Shown: positions 26,810 through 35,922, counted from the first letter of the stretch. The stretch: DNA of 64,000 nucleotides from BOKV01 sp041987205 (GCA_041987205.1 JBHIWX010000007.1:1-64000), one strand, 5' to 3'. Numbers and translations are program-made. Notes: generated by a model not told the origin, from the sequence alone.

Positions 26810-28126
26810 TCAGCCGGCGTTCGTCGGCCGGCCGATGGAGTGATAGGAAAGGCCGGTGCCGCGCACTTCCTCCGGCGAGTAGATGTTGCGCAGGTCGACC
26901 AGCACCTTGTCCTTCAGCGTAGTTGCCATGCGCTTCAGGTCGAGCGCGCGGAACTGGTCCCATTCGGTCAGGATGACAGCAATGTCGGCGCCTTCGAGGC
27001 ACGACCATGCCGTGCCGGAGAATGCGACCCCGGTCAGGAACTTCTCCGCTTCCTCCATGCCCTCGGGATCGAAGGCGCGGACATCGGCGCCGAGCTTCTG
27101 CAGGCCCGGCACGATGACGAGGCTCGGCGCCTCGCGCATGTCGTCGGTATTGGGTTTGAAGGTCAGGCCCAGCACAGCGATGGTCTTGCCCGCAACCGAA
27201 CCGCCCGCCGCCGCGACGATACGGTCGACCATCGCTTCCTTGCGCTTCGCGTTAGCCTCGACCACCGTGTCAACGATGGTAATGGGGCTACCCGCCTGAT
27301 GCGCCGTCTTCGACAGCGCCAGAGTGTCCTTGGGGAAGCACGAGCCGCCATAGCCCGGCCCGGCATGCAAGAATTTCGGGCCGATGCGCTTGTCGAGCCC
27401 GATGCCGTGGGCGACCTGCTGTACGTTGGCGCCAACGGCGTCGCACAGATCGGAGATCTCGTTGATGAAGCCGATCTTGACCGCGAGAAAGGCGTTGGCG
27501 GCATATTTGATCAGCTCCGCCGTGCGCCGGTCGGTCACCACCATCGGCGTCTCGTTGAGATAGAGTGGCCGGTAGAGTTCGCGCAGCGCCGCGATCGCGC
27601 GCTCGGTATGAGCGCCGACGACGATCCGGTCCGGCCGCTTGAAATCGCCGATCGCCGCGCCTTCGCGCAGGAATTCCGGGTTGGAGGCGACATCGAAATC
27701 GGCATCCGGGCTGGTGCGTCGGATGATCGCCTCAACCTCGTCACCGGTCCCGACCGGCACCGTCGATTTGGTCACGATGATCGTGTAGTCGCGAATGAGA
27801 CCCGCGATCTCCTCGGCCGCCGCATAGACATAGGAAAGATCGGCATGGCCATCGCCGCGCCTGGTCGGCGTGCCGACGGCGATGAATACGATGTCGGCGT
27901 CGCGGATGCCGCTCGCCGCATCCGTGGTGAAGGAGAGCCTGCCTTCGCGCACATTGGTTTCGACCAGGCTCTCGAGCCCCGGCTCGTAGATCGGCATGCG
28001 CCCGGCTTTGAGCGCCTCGATCTTGCCTTCGTCCTTGTCGATGCAGGTGACCTCATGGCCGAAATCGGCAAAGCAGGCACCCGAAACCAGGCCCACATAG
28101 CCGGTGCCGATCATCGCTACGCGCAT
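26810..28126 (-). CDS. ugd: UDP-glucose 6-dehydrogenase family protein
   Basis: A 438-residue sugar-nucleotide dehydrogenase. The N-terminal Rossmann domain starts MRVAMIGTGYVGLVSGACFA; the central part has EIAGLIRDYTIIVTKSTVPV and SNPEFLREGAAIGDF; the catalytic Cys is in GYGGSCFPKDT; the C-terminal domain has LGLTFKPNTDDMREAPS. It oxidises UDP-glucose to UDP-glucuronate with two NAD+, in the cytosol. Length and motifs are those of Ugd; a GDP-mannose dehydrogenase is less likely. It stands left of the tRNA-Arg in ordinary base composition but may feed UDP-GlcA into the polysaccharide cassette on the other side. Confidence 0.93.
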   Translation of the reverse strand: MRVAMIGTGYVGLVSGACFADFGHEVTCIDKDEGKIEALKAGRMPIYEPGLESLVETNVREGRLSFTTDAASGIRDADIVFIAVGTPTRRGDGHADLSYVYAAAEEIAGLIRDYTIIVTKSTVPVGTGDEVEAIIRRTSPDADFDVASNPEFLREGAAIGDFKRPDRIVVGAHTERAIAALRELYRPLYLNETPMVVTDRRTAELIKYAANAFLAVKIGFINEISDLCDAVGANVQQVAHGIGLDKRIGPKFLHAGPGYGGSCFPKDTLALSKTAHQAGSPITIVDTVVEANAKRKEAMVDRIVAAAGGSVAGKTIAVLGLTFKPNTDDMREAPSLVIVPGLQKLGADVRAFDPEGMEEAEKFLTGVAFSGTAWSCLEGADIAVILTEWDQFRALDLKRMATTLKDKVLVDLRNIYSPEEVRGTGLSYHSIGRPTNAG

Positions 28127-28435
28127 TCATGTTCTCCGCTTGGGACATGACCGGAAGGGTCTGTCCGGCACGCCGGATCAGGTTCCGGAAGTGCCTCCGA
28201 TTGCTCCGACCCCGCGTGGCGCGCTGGCTTGGGCATGAAAAGGCCCGCGCATCGGTTGGCCGCACGAGCTGGAGCCCGGGCGAAGACCGGAGATGTTCGC
28301 GCGGTCAGTACAAAAGCCGGGCTCCACATGCAACCGCTAACGGTGGCTGAGGTTAAAATGTCCGGGCGCCGCGCCATGGGGTTGGCGACATCTGGCGCTT
28401 CGGCTATGGATGTTTCCCGGCCCAACCCGGCCCGC
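28127..28435. other. 309-bp gap between ugd and tRNA-Arg
   Basis: No gene is supported. It must hold the ugd promoter on the minus strand, which I could not pick out. A perfect 9-bp inverted repeat, GGAGCCCGG (28271-28279) and CCGGGCTCC (28317-28325), encloses 37 bases and could fold in the ugd leader. A tRNA promoter is proposed at 28382-28410. Confidence 0.4.
28382..28410 (+). promoter_or_regulatory. Possible promoter of tRNA-Arg
   Basis: TTGGCG (28382-28387), a 17-base spacer and TATGGA (28405-28410) would place the transcript start near 28417, about 18 bases before the mature tRNA. The -10 box is weak, so this is a suggestion from position more than from sequence. Confidence 0.35.
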
Positions 28436-28512
28436 GGTCCCGTAGCTCAGCAGGATAGAGCATCAGATTCCTAATCTGAGGGTCACAGGTTCGAATCCTG
28501 TCGGGATCGCCA
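28436..28512 (+). tRNA. tRNA-Arg (anticodon CCT)
   Basis: The cloverleaf can be drawn by hand: acceptor GGTCCCG (28436-28442) with CGGGATC (28502-28508, one G-T pair), D arm GCTC/GAGC, anticodon arm TCAGA/TCTGA around loop TTCCTAA giving anticodon CCT, T arm ACAGG/CCTGT with loop TTCGAAT, discriminator G and an encoded CCA at 28510-28512. It reads AGG codons. The change to A+T-richer polysaccharide genes begins right after its 3' end, and tRNA-Arg(CCT) genes are common integration targets, but no integrase or repeated 3' end was found. Confidence 0.95.
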
Positions 28513-28922
28513 ATATCTTCAATGTCTTATTCATACTGCAATTCTGTAAGCATATTGTAAGCGAGCTATTGGATTTCACACCCGATCCTGTAGAGGATCC
28601 GATGGTTCATGGCGAACCCACAGCGTCTGCGTTTCCAGGCCATCGACGACCGACACCATCATCACGGCGGCACAGGCACCGTTCATGCACTAAGTTTTCC
28701 AGTTCGCCACTCATGTAAGGTTGCCCAACCTGAAATTCTGTTGGCTCCACTTTCGTAAGCCCTGTCGCGCTCTTCCGGACCGTGTGATGTGATCGGCAAA
28801 AAATAATCTAGTTAGTGTGTGGCATGGTACGAAACTGATTGTCTGTGAGCGTTATATGCATCGCCCGTTGCGTCGCGTTGATGGTCAAATCTCGGTTGGA
28901 AAGTTAATGCGGAGCGGCGATT
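28513..28922. other. 410-bp A+T-richer gap after tRNA-Arg
   Basis: No firm gene. A minus-strand frame of 36 codons (28576-28686, MNGACAAVMMVSVVDGLE then TQTLWVRHEPSDP) reads like protein but is too short to judge and may be a remnant. A small palindrome AGGTTG-CC-CAACCT lies at 28718-28731. The promoter of the following reductase gene must lie here. No insertion-sequence ends or copies of the tRNA 3' end were seen. Confidence 0.35.
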
Positions 28923-29813
28923 TTGACGATCAAATCCACACGGCCAAAAATAGCCTTGCTGGGAGCAGGCGGCATGCTGGGCAGCGCGATCTTTCGGGTC
29001 ATGCAGACCAGAGCGCGCTGCGAAATGCTGGCAACCACACGTAACGCAGCGGGTTTCCTCCTGGAAAATCCGGCAAGTGAAATCCGTATTGTGAACGGTG
29101 TGGACGCCGCCAATACGCAGTCACTGGTCGACCTACTTTCCGATTTTCAGCCGGATGATGTCATCAACTGCATCGGGATCGTGAAACAGTTGCAGTCGGG
29201 CAATCAGCTTCGAACGGCGATCCCCGTGAACGCAATATTTCCGCAACGCCTAGAGCAGATCTGCAGCAATCTTGGCGCACGTCTCATTCACATCAGCACG
29301 GATTGCGTTTTCTCTGGCAGCCGGGGAATGTACCGGGAAGACGACGTCGCGGATACCGAGGAAGTGTACGGCGTAAGCAAGCTCCTGGGCGAGGTCACCG
29401 CATCGCCGTCCATCACGATCCGGACTTCCTTCATAGGGCACGAGCATGGCACGAAAAACGGCTTGCTCGACTGGTTTCTGAATCAGGAAACCAGCGTGAA
29501 AGGCTTTCGAAACGCGTTCTTCTCAGGGCTCACGACGCACGAACTTGCACATATCATCCACGATCACATCATTCCCAATCGAGCCCTGACGGGGCTTTAT
29601 CACGTGGCGGGAGATCGAATCTCCAAACACGATTTGCTGCTGTTAATCAGGGAAGCCTACGGGAAAGAAATAACGGTTACACCCGACACGGAAGTGAATA
29701 TCGACCGCTCACTGGATGGCAGCAAGTTTCGTGAGGCAACCGGATATCAGGCGCCGGACTGGATTACGCTCACAAGGCAATTGCGTGAAACGCAGGAACA
29801 CTACTCGCCTTGA
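28923..29813 (+). CDS. RmlD-like sugar-nucleotide 4-keto reductase (SDR family)
   Basis: A 296-residue extended SDR protein of the dTDP-4-dehydrorhamnose reductase group. GAGGMLGSAIF is the nucleotide loop; DDVINCIGIVKQL, HISTDCVFSGSRGMYREDD and YGVSKLLGEV (catalytic Tyr and Lys) follow; GLYHVAGDRISKHDLL is typical of a sub-branch found in clusters making 6-deoxy-HexNAc sugars, where it reduces the 4-keto intermediate. Together with the 2-epimerase at 39329-40459 it suggests an L-FucNAc- or L-QuiNAc-like product; the 4,6-dehydratase/5-epimerase needed first is not in the window. Start is TTG 28923 with GGAG seven bases upstream. Substrate is inference. Confidence 0.78.
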   Translation: MTIKSTRPKIALLGAGGMLGSAIFRVMQTRARCEMLATTRNAAGFLLENPASEIRIVNGVDAANTQSLVDLLSDFQPDDVINCIGIVKQLQSGNQLRTAIPVNAIFPQRLEQICSNLGARLIHISTDCVFSGSRGMYREDDVADTEEVYGVSKLLGEVTASPSITIRTSFIGHEHGTKNGLLDWFLNQETSVKGFRNAFFSGLTTHELAHIIHDHIIPNRALTGLYHVAGDRISKHDLLLLIREAYGKEITVTPDTEVNIDRSLDGSKFREATGYQAPDWITLTRQLRETQEHYSP

Positions 29814-29928
29814 AGAGGGCATCGATCGTCTGCGGCGTCGCATCGATCAAAAGTCCGAAGTACCGGAACAGCCTCCCGGATTCAGCATGACGAAGCGCGC
29901 TGATGACAGGAATGCCGTAGTGTTCGGA

Positions 29929-30636
29929 TCATAGGAACTGATCCCTGTTCTCGCTGAACAGCCTGTGCGCTTCCAGATAATTCTCCGGCGTGCCTATGTC
30001 GATCCATTGGCAAGGCTGGCTGAAACTACTGACGCGCGCTCCCTTCGCGATCATCGCCTTGATGAGATCGGGCATGTCGAGCCGTGTCTCCGGGTCCTGC
30101 CTCAAGTCGATCTTGTGCTTGTTCAGGACATAGATGCCCATGCCGATATTGTGATGATAAGTCGGTTTTTCCGAAATCGTCTGGACCCGGTTGTCGTCCC
30201 CGATTTCCACGACACCGTAGTCAACGCAAAAATCGAGTTTCTTGGTGGCCATGGTGATGGCACTGCCGGAATTCGCGTGGGACTCGAAAAGGTCACCAAA
30301 CGCCAGATCCGTCAGGATATCGGAGTTCATCACGAGAAAGTCTTCACTCATCGTGTCGAGGACAGAGAAAACCGCGCCGCAAGTGCCCATGGGGCGATCT
30401 TCGACGAGATAGGAAATATCGACACCCAGTGAACTTCCGTCACCGAAATAACTGGTGATCAGATCGTGCTTGTATCCCGTTGCAAGAACTATCGACGTGA
30501 TGCCAGCGGGCACCAGCTGGCGAATGACAACTTCCAGGATAGGCATGTCGTCGAGGGGGATGAGCGGCTTGGGAAATGCCGCCGTGTAGGGCATCAATCT
30601 CGCGCCCTTTCCACCTGCCAGTATCACGGCTTTCAT
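29929..30636 (-). CDS. Sugar-1-phosphate nucleotidyltransferase
   Basis: A 235-residue NTP-transferase. It opens MKAVILAGGKGARLMPYTAA with the G-G-x-G-x-R-L-x-P signature, then FPKPLIPLDDMPILE (substrate Lys), GTCGAVFSVLD, and FLVMNSDILTD with the metal-binding Asp; WIDIGTPENYLEA closes it. It joins a sugar-1-phosphate to a nucleotide. Paired with a LegB-like dehydratase it could act like PtmE/HddC-type enzymes that make GDP-sugars, but the nucleotide cannot be told. It is the last gene of the minus-strand glycosyltransferase run, 12 bp after the dehydratase. Start ATG 30636. Confidence 0.85.
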   Translation of the reverse strand: MKAVILAGGKGARLMPYTAAFPKPLIPLDDMPILEVVIRQLVPAGITSIVLATGYKHDLITSYFGDGSSLGVDISYLVEDRPMGTCGAVFSVLDTMSEDFLVMNSDILTDLAFGDLFESHANSGSAITMATKKLDFCVDYGVVEIGDDNRVQTISEKPTYHHNIGMGIYVLNKHKIDLRQDPETRLDMPDLIKAMIAKGARVSSFSQPCQWIDIGTPENYLEAHRLFSENRDQFL

Positions 30637-30648
30637 GGCCAACCCGCG

Positions 30649-31629
30649 TCAAACGACATATTCATGCGTATCTTGCGTTTGGAGGCGCCGCACGAACTCG
30701 AGTGTACGGGCCAATCCTTCGTCCAGATCGACCTTCGGAGCCCAACCGGTTGCGGCCTTCATCTTCTCATTGTTCGAGATCAACTTGTCGACTTCGCTTC
30801 CGGCAGGCCGCACCCGTTGAGGATCGAAAACAACGTCGCTCCGCGAGCCGGCCTGCTTGACGATGCGGTCCAGGATATCCTGCATGGCATATCCGGTTCC
30901 GGTCCCGAGGTTGTATGTCTCACCCAGCACGCCTTCTGACTTTGCAAGAGCAATGAATCCGGCGACGGTATCGCTGACATAGGTCATATCCCTTACGGGG
31001 AACAGCGATCCGACATGGATCGCTTCACCGGCGATTGCCTGCACCGCTACGGAAGGCACAAATGCCCGACGCGACTGCCGCGGGCCGTAGGTATTGAAAG
31101 GCCTTACCGTAACGACCGATGTTTCAAACGAGCGGTGGTATGCCTCGGCTATCTTGTCTGCCGCGATCTTCGAGGCGGAGTAAGGCGACTGTGCTTGCAG
31201 AGGGTGATTTTCGTCAATTGGTGTGACAATGGCGCTGCCATACACCTCGGAAGTACTGGTATGAACCACACGGCCGGCGCGCCCGCGCCTCACCACCTCC
31301 AGAATGTTCATTGTCCCTTCGCAATTGGTACGCAGGTAGCTTCGCGGTGCGGAATAGGAATAGGGAATCGCGATCAGTGCCGCGAGGTGGAAGACGCAGT
31401 CAAAATCTGAATCAAGGCCATTTACGAACTCAATATCTTCGACATCCCCGAACACAATTCTGACGCTGCCGATCTTTTCAGGCGGCAGGTAATCCAGGTT
31501 GCCGATATGCCGGGCTGCGTTGTAATGCACCAGTGCGGTAACATCCGCTCCCTGCTCGACAAGTTGTTCAACCAGATGGCTGCCGATGAAACCGGCCGCA
31601 CCGGTGACCAGATACTTTCTGCTGGCCAT
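30649..31629 (-). CDS. LegB-like NAD-dependent sugar-nucleotide 4,6-dehydratase
   Basis: A 326-residue extended SDR enzyme. NAD loop is TGAAGFIGSHLVEQL; FHLAALIAIPYSYSAPRSY, HTSTSEVYGSAIVTPIDE, SPYSASKIAADKIAEAYHRS (catalytic Tyr and Lys) and RPFNTYGPRQSRRAFVPSV follow. The I-A-I-P-Y-S-Y and N-T-Y-G-P-R-Q-S-x-R-A stretches are those of LegB/PglF-side dehydratases that form 4-keto-6-deoxy-HexNAc nucleotides; many databases call them GDP-mannose 4,6-dehydratase. Start ATG 31629 overlaps the stop of the large glycosyltransferase by one base (TGATG), so translation is coupled. No LegC, LegI or other legionaminate genes are in the window. Confidence 0.82.
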   Translation of the reverse strand: MASRKYLVTGAAGFIGSHLVEQLVEQGADVTALVHYNAARHIGNLDYLPPEKIGSVRIVFGDVEDIEFVNGLDSDFDCVFHLAALIAIPYSYSAPRSYLRTNCEGTMNILEVVRRGRAGRVVHTSTSEVYGSAIVTPIDENHPLQAQSPYSASKIAADKIAEAYHRSFETSVVTVRPFNTYGPRQSRRAFVPSVAVQAIAGEAIHVGSLFPVRDMTYVSDTVAGFIALAKSEGVLGETYNLGTGTGYAMQDILDRIVKQAGSRSDVVFDPQRVRPAGSEVDKLISNNEKMKAATGWAPKVDLDEGLARTLEFVRRLQTQDTHEYVV

Positions 31630-34600
31630 CAACCCGCTCGCTCCAAATTGCCTGAGGTTCTCAGATATTCACGCTCATAGTAGGACCTGGCATCGGCCGA
31701 CGGAGCGGCATCTGCACTCGGTTTCTCGGCGAAGTTCATGTCGCCTGCATGAAGCCTGGCAAGCGCTTCGGCCCACTCGCCTCCCCTGCTTGTCCAGGGC
31801 ATCAACCAGCTGTACGCGCGGCCGGCCAGCCGCTCCCTTGCTGCACCTATGTCTGACGCAAGGATTGGAAGCCCGACAAGCATGGCCTCGGACAGGGTGA
31901 ACGAATGGGTCTCGGGGCACAAGAATGGAAACCAGGCCACATGGGGCCGAACGGTGCATACCGCATCGACCAGCGAATCCATCGTCAATTCGCCGAGGTG
32001 AATGGCCCTGATGTCGTCCTGGTCTTCAAGCGGAAGCGTTCCGCGGCCGATCAAATGGAAACAAATCGGCAGGTTGCGTTCGCGTGCCGCACGAATGGCT
32101 TCCAGGACCCGCCCTTCGCCCTTGTGGGGATGCAGCGCTCCCGGCACCAGAACCCGCAAAGGCTCGTCATGCGAAAGAACCGGCATCTGTACACGAAACC
32201 GATCCGGAGAATCCGGCTCCGGAATGAGCGCGGCCCTGAAATCGGTATCCGGAACCAGCTTGCTCAACCTTCTTGCAAGGTCTTCGCTGCAGGCGACGCG
32301 GCGATCCGCCTTTCTTATGAGCGAGTGGTGGCGTGAGGAAGCGATTGCGCTCAGCGCCTCACTTCTGTCCGATACAAATTCATTGTCGGCCGAGATAAGA
32401 AATGGATTCTCCGCGACGAGGTCATAGTCGGTGAAAGTGATGTCACAGGGAAGATCGAGTCGCTCAAGCAGTTCCGCAATATGTTTCTTAAGCCCGATCG
32501 TATGCAGTATGTTCACGTGCTCGACTCTGATTTCCTGGAGTAGGGAAACGATTTCCGGCAGCATTCCGGGCAGATCGTATTCCAGCCAGTCCGTCGCCGG
32601 TAGCTGCGGCGAAATAACGAACTGGCTGTCGTTAACTCCAAAGGCAAACAGGAAATTCACCCTGCCCTTGAAGTGTTTCGCCAGCATGTTGGCATAGGTC
32701 TGGGTACCACCGCCCAATGCGTGCAGAATGAGCAGGTGGACAGGTGCGCCGTCTTGAAAATGCCTGGTAAGCAATGCCACTGCGCTCGACCGGTCTTTCG
32801 CCCGATGTTCATCGGTTTTGGTCCCTCTCAGCTCCGCAGCGTTATTCAAGGGTAGCGGCACGCCGTTCGGCAAACTTGTCGTGGATTGCCGATCAGGCGG
32901 CCCCGCCATGGGCGACGGACCCGTTCGAGGATTGGCTTTCCGTCCTTCGCGAAATCCATGCTCGATGAAATGTATGCCGGCTCCTTGCCCGGCTGCCCGC
33001 ACATCCGAATGTTTTGCGAGATACCAGTCCCCGTCCAGATGTCCACGAACCCCGAAGATGCGTTGCACCATGACGTCGACTTTGAACCTTTGTTCGGCGG
33101 AGGGAAGCCTGTTGCGAAGGGCCTTCGCACCCCGGAGAACTGTTCTGCCGATAAGCCGTTTGGCAAGCCCCTTGCGGGCCAGCCGAATGGGCCAATTTCG
33201 ACCCTCTTTCGCGACAAAATAATCAGCCCGCATCGGAGTGATACCATCGAAACGTCCCGGTTCCTTCCGGCCTGGATTTGCATTTGCGCCGGGTAAGGCT
33301 GTCTCCTCGTGCTTCAACATCTTCCCAAGTGGCGTGGAACGGGGAGACAGGTCGGACGAACTGAGAAGCTCGAGTCGAGAATCCATGGCCAACGCAATGG
33401 CAAAATCACGCCCGGCATCCATGCGTACCAGCGCGCGCTGCATGGCCGACCGACGTAGAATGGCCCCCGTCAACGGACCAAATCTGCCACCGGTTGCCCC
33501 CTCGACAAGCATGCCGTCAATCTGGCTGTTCTCGAGGAGGCGTTCGGTACCGACCGTCAAATGATCCGCAACACAATGAGATTCGGTCAGAAAGAACAAC
33601 TCGGAGTCAAACCGTCTCAGCATCTCCGTGAAGAGGTCATAATCGGCAAGAGGATGATCGCTGCAAAGAAATGTGTGATCGAAAGTGCTGTCGGCAGACA
33701 TCCATTCTCGCACGTCCGGCTCTATTCCAGGCCCTGCGATCAAGGCAATCCCTGTTGATCCAAGCCCAGCCTGGCGCAAACCACTTTCAAGCCGGAAAAC
33801 ACCCTCGGCATCCGATGGCTGGAATGCAACCGCCGTCAGACCGACCGATCTCTTGGCCTTGCGCAAGCGGCTCATGATTCCCGACTTCGCACCCTCATAT
33901 CGGCTTTGCTCGAGAAATTTCTGGGCACGCCTGAGGAACCGGTACTCGCTCCCCTCGTAGAGACGCATTTGTTCTGCCGACAGGTTGTCCAGCATCGACA
34001 TCCAAAGCAGGCTGGCTTCGTGAGTATGTCGCGGTGACCGGGAGCCTTGATCCGGGTGGATGCGATGTTTTACGTGCTCACCCGCGCAATGTACGAACTT
34101 GTAACGCTTCGCCATGCGATACCAAAGGTCGTAATCCTGTGTGGTAGGCAAGGCCGGGTCGAACAATCCCGCACCTTCGAAGCAGACTTTTGGAACAAGC
34201 AAGGTACACCCGTTGATCCTACCCTCCAGTATCGCCCACAGCGGTTTCTTTTCATCGAATCCATTGCCGGTTTCCACACGCGAAATGTATTTGTTGTTTG
34301 GGTCAATTCGGGCGTAGTCACCAAACACGACAACCGGTTCATCGTATTGCGTGACGACGTTCATTTGCGTTTCGATCTTCTGCGGTGAATACAGGTCGTC
34401 GTGACTGAGCCAGCTGAAATACGCTCCACGCATTTCCGAAATGCCGTGGTTGAGCGCGGAAGCAACTCCACCGTTCCCCTGGTGGAAGTACCTGATTTTT
34501 GTGCTGAATTTTTCTGCGATCCGACGGGTTGCACCTCCGTCGTCCGATCCGTCGTCGACGACGATCACTTCCACCGCAAGCCACGACTGGCGAAGCGCAC

Positions 34601-34676
34601 TTTGAATCGCCTGCTCAAGATAAGCGGATCCATTGTACACGGGAATGATAATGCTGACCAGTTCGTGACTTTCCAT
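31629..34676 (-). CDS. Bimodular glycosyltransferase: GT2 then GT4
   Basis: A 1015-residue cytosolic fusion. Residues 6-250 form a GT2 (GT-A) module: VSIIIPVYNGSAYLEQAI, VIVVDDGSDD, and SHDDLY with the Asp pair at 93-94. Residues 270-640 are a spacer; it includes DWYLAKHSDVRAAG...HFIEHGFREGRKANP (about 549-583), a recurrent Y-L-x4-D-V/H-G-x-x-E-G-R segment in rhizobial sugar transferases. Residues 645-960 form a GT4 (GT-B) module with LHALGGGTQTYANMLAK and the EX7E pair (Glu922 and Glu930 in ETHSFTLSEAMLVGLP). Two modules imply two successive sugar additions. It lies in the A+T-richer block, 16 bp after the GT4 gene. Confidence 0.88.
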   Translation of the reverse strand: MESHELVSIIIPVYNGSAYLEQAIQSALRQSWLAVEVIVVDDGSDDGGATRRIAEKFSTKIRYFHQGNGGVASALNHGISEMRGAYFSWLSHDDLYSPQKIETQMNVVTQYDEPVVVFGDYARIDPNNKYISRVETGNGFDEKKPLWAILEGRINGCTLLVPKVCFEGAGLFDPALPTTQDYDLWYRMAKRYKFVHCAGEHVKHRIHPDQGSRSPRHTHEASLLWMSMLDNLSAEQMRLYEGSEYRFLRRAQKFLEQSRYEGAKSGIMSRLRKAKRSVGLTAVAFQPSDAEGVFRLESGLRQAGLGSTGIALIAGPGIEPDVREWMSADSTFDHTFLCSDHPLADYDLFTEMLRRFDSELFFLTESHCVADHLTVGTERLLENSQIDGMLVEGATGGRFGPLTGAILRRSAMQRALVRMDAGRDFAIALAMDSRLELLSSSDLSPRSTPLGKMLKHEETALPGANANPGRKEPGRFDGITPMRADYFVAKEGRNWPIRLARKGLAKRLIGRTVLRGAKALRNRLPSAEQRFKVDVMVQRIFGVRGHLDGDWYLAKHSDVRAAGQGAGIHFIEHGFREGRKANPRTGPSPMAGPPDRQSTTSLPNGVPLPLNNAAELRGTKTDEHRAKDRSSAVALLTRHFQDGAPVHLLILHALGGGTQTYANMLAKHFKGRVNFLFAFGVNDSQFVISPQLPATDWLEYDLPGMLPEIVSLLQEIRVEHVNILHTIGLKKHIAELLERLDLPCDITFTDYDLVAENPFLISADNEFVSDRSEALSAIASSRHHSLIRKADRRVACSEDLARRLSKLVPDTDFRAALIPEPDSPDRFRVQMPVLSHDEPLRVLVPGALHPHKGEGRVLEAIRAARERNLPICFHLIGRGTLPLEDQDDIRAIHLGELTMDSLVDAVCTVRPHVAWFPFLCPETHSFTLSEAMLVGLPILASDIGAARERLAGRAYSWLMPWTSRGGEWAEALARLHAGDMNFAEKPSADAAPSADARSYYEREYLRTSGNLERAG

Positions 34677-34692
34677 GCTCTTGGAACCAGCG

Positions 34693-35904
34693 CTAACTTA
34701 AATTAAATTCTTGAATAATATTTTGATACATCCCGATAACTTTCTTTTTATTAATGTTCTTGTCCCATTTTCCTCGAATATATTGCAGATTGCGCTTTGC
34801 TGCATTGTCTACAAGTTCATCGTCCGAGGCCGCCCTTATAATTGCGCTTGCCATGGCGCTTGTATCATGCGGGCTGACAATTGCGCCGTCCAACCCGTTC
34901 CTGATCCATTCGTCGGCACAGGACGCACAGGTTTGAATCGGATAGGCGCCGACGGACATCGCTTCGAGCAATGTTGTGCTGATGCCGTCGGAAATACTGC
35001 TGCCGATCACCATCCTCGCGTCTGCAAGATGGGAAAGGGCCTCGCCGTGATTCTTGAAATAGGGGTCAATTTCGATTTTGAGATTGCTGCTCTGTGACAG
35101 CGCGTCCGCCATTCCAGCGATCTCCGGGGACGCCAGACGTATCCTTATTCTGTAGTCTGCAAGATGATGTGCCGCCAATTGCAGGGCCGAGAGGACGTGC
35201 ATGCCCCTGCCCGACCATCCATGATAGCCCTTGACCAGGATCTGACGTCTCCGGGAGGGCGGCACCCGAGATCCCAGTTCCGCAATCCCGTCCACATCGT
35301 CGCCGCCAGACGCCGGAATAGGGGCAAAGGTGAGCCCCTTGAAACCCATTTGCCTGGCAATCTTCAAGTCCCTTCCGCACTCGGCCGTATAGGCATCGAC
35401 CTTTTCCAGGAGTGAAAAGAGCACCGGTCGGTGCGCATCGATCTTGCGGAAAAGAAAGATGTCGCTTCCCCAATTGCTGTGCATCCAGATGGGGAACCTC
35501 TCGCACAGAGACTTCGCGGCCAGGCAACGGTAACCCGCAAGCTGGGTTTCCAGTGAGTGCACGATTGTTGGCGCGTAGGCGGAAATCTGGTCAGCAATGA
35601 ACCTGGGCGAAATCAGACCGCGCATTCGGTCAGGCGGCCAGTCTCCGGGAATATCGGTACGCTCACCGAACCCGGCTTCGGCAGTAAGCGCCAAGACTCC
35701 GATCGTGTCGGCAGGAAGCGCTTGGACAGCGTCAGGCTCGCTTATCGGCGCAAAGGGTTGCGCAACGTCAGACACGGGCGCGTCATAAATCGGCAGCACG
35801 ACGATCCTGAACCGGTTTCCTCTCGCAACGTGTGTCCACCGTGCCAGGTGGACGCTATCCGGCATTCCGACGATCATGATAAGGGGTTTGTCCGAACTCA
35901 CCAC
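34693..35904 (-). CDS. GT4-like glycosyltransferase
   Basis: A 403-residue GT-B protein. The N-terminal domain has PLIMIVGMPDSVHLARWTH, APTIVHSLETQLAGYRCL and WMHSNWGSDIFLF; the C-terminal domain has VKGYHGWSGRGMHVLSALQ and SDGISTTLLEAMSVGAYPIQ, where Asp and Glu take the EX7E positions, followed by DEWIRNGLDGAIVSPHDTS. Acceptor and donor are unknown. GTG 35904 is the likely start (two GTG codons in a row). It is 18 bp after the half-domain gene and 16 bp before the fusion gene, so all are one operon. Codon use is A+T-richer near its 3' end. Confidence 0.82.
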   Translation of the reverse strand: MVSSDKPLIMIVGMPDSVHLARWTHVARGNRFRIVVLPIYDAPVSDVAQPFAPISEPDAVQALPADTIGVLALTAEAGFGERTDIPGDWPPDRMRGLISPRFIADQISAYAPTIVHSLETQLAGYRCLAAKSLCERFPIWMHSNWGSDIFLFRKIDAHRPVLFSLLEKVDAYTAECGRDLKIARQMGFKGLTFAPIPASGGDDVDGIAELGSRVPPSRRRQILVKGYHGWSGRGMHVLSALQLAAHHLADYRIRIRLASPEIAGMADALSQSSNLKIEIDPYFKNHGEALSHLADARMVIGSSISDGISTTLLEAMSVGAYPIQTCASCADEWIRNGLDGAIVSPHDTSAMASAIIRAASDDELVDNAAKRNLQYIRGKWDKNINKKKVIGMYQNIIQEFNLS

Positions 35905-35922
35905 GGCTCAAACTCCCGTGGA

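Noticed and set aside
26720..28150. Plus-strand open frame of 476 codons over ugd
   Set aside because: Antisense of ugd, which has its NAD loop and catalytic Cys block intact on the minus strand.
28436..28512. tRNA-Arg as a proven integration site with att repeats
   Set aside because: No direct copy of the tRNA 3' end was found near 40.5-40.8 kb and no integrase gene lies in the block; kept only as a possible boundary.
28817..29044. 75-codon plus-strand frame before the reductase gene
   Set aside because: It overlaps the start of the reductase in another frame and has no ribosome site or similarity I recognise.
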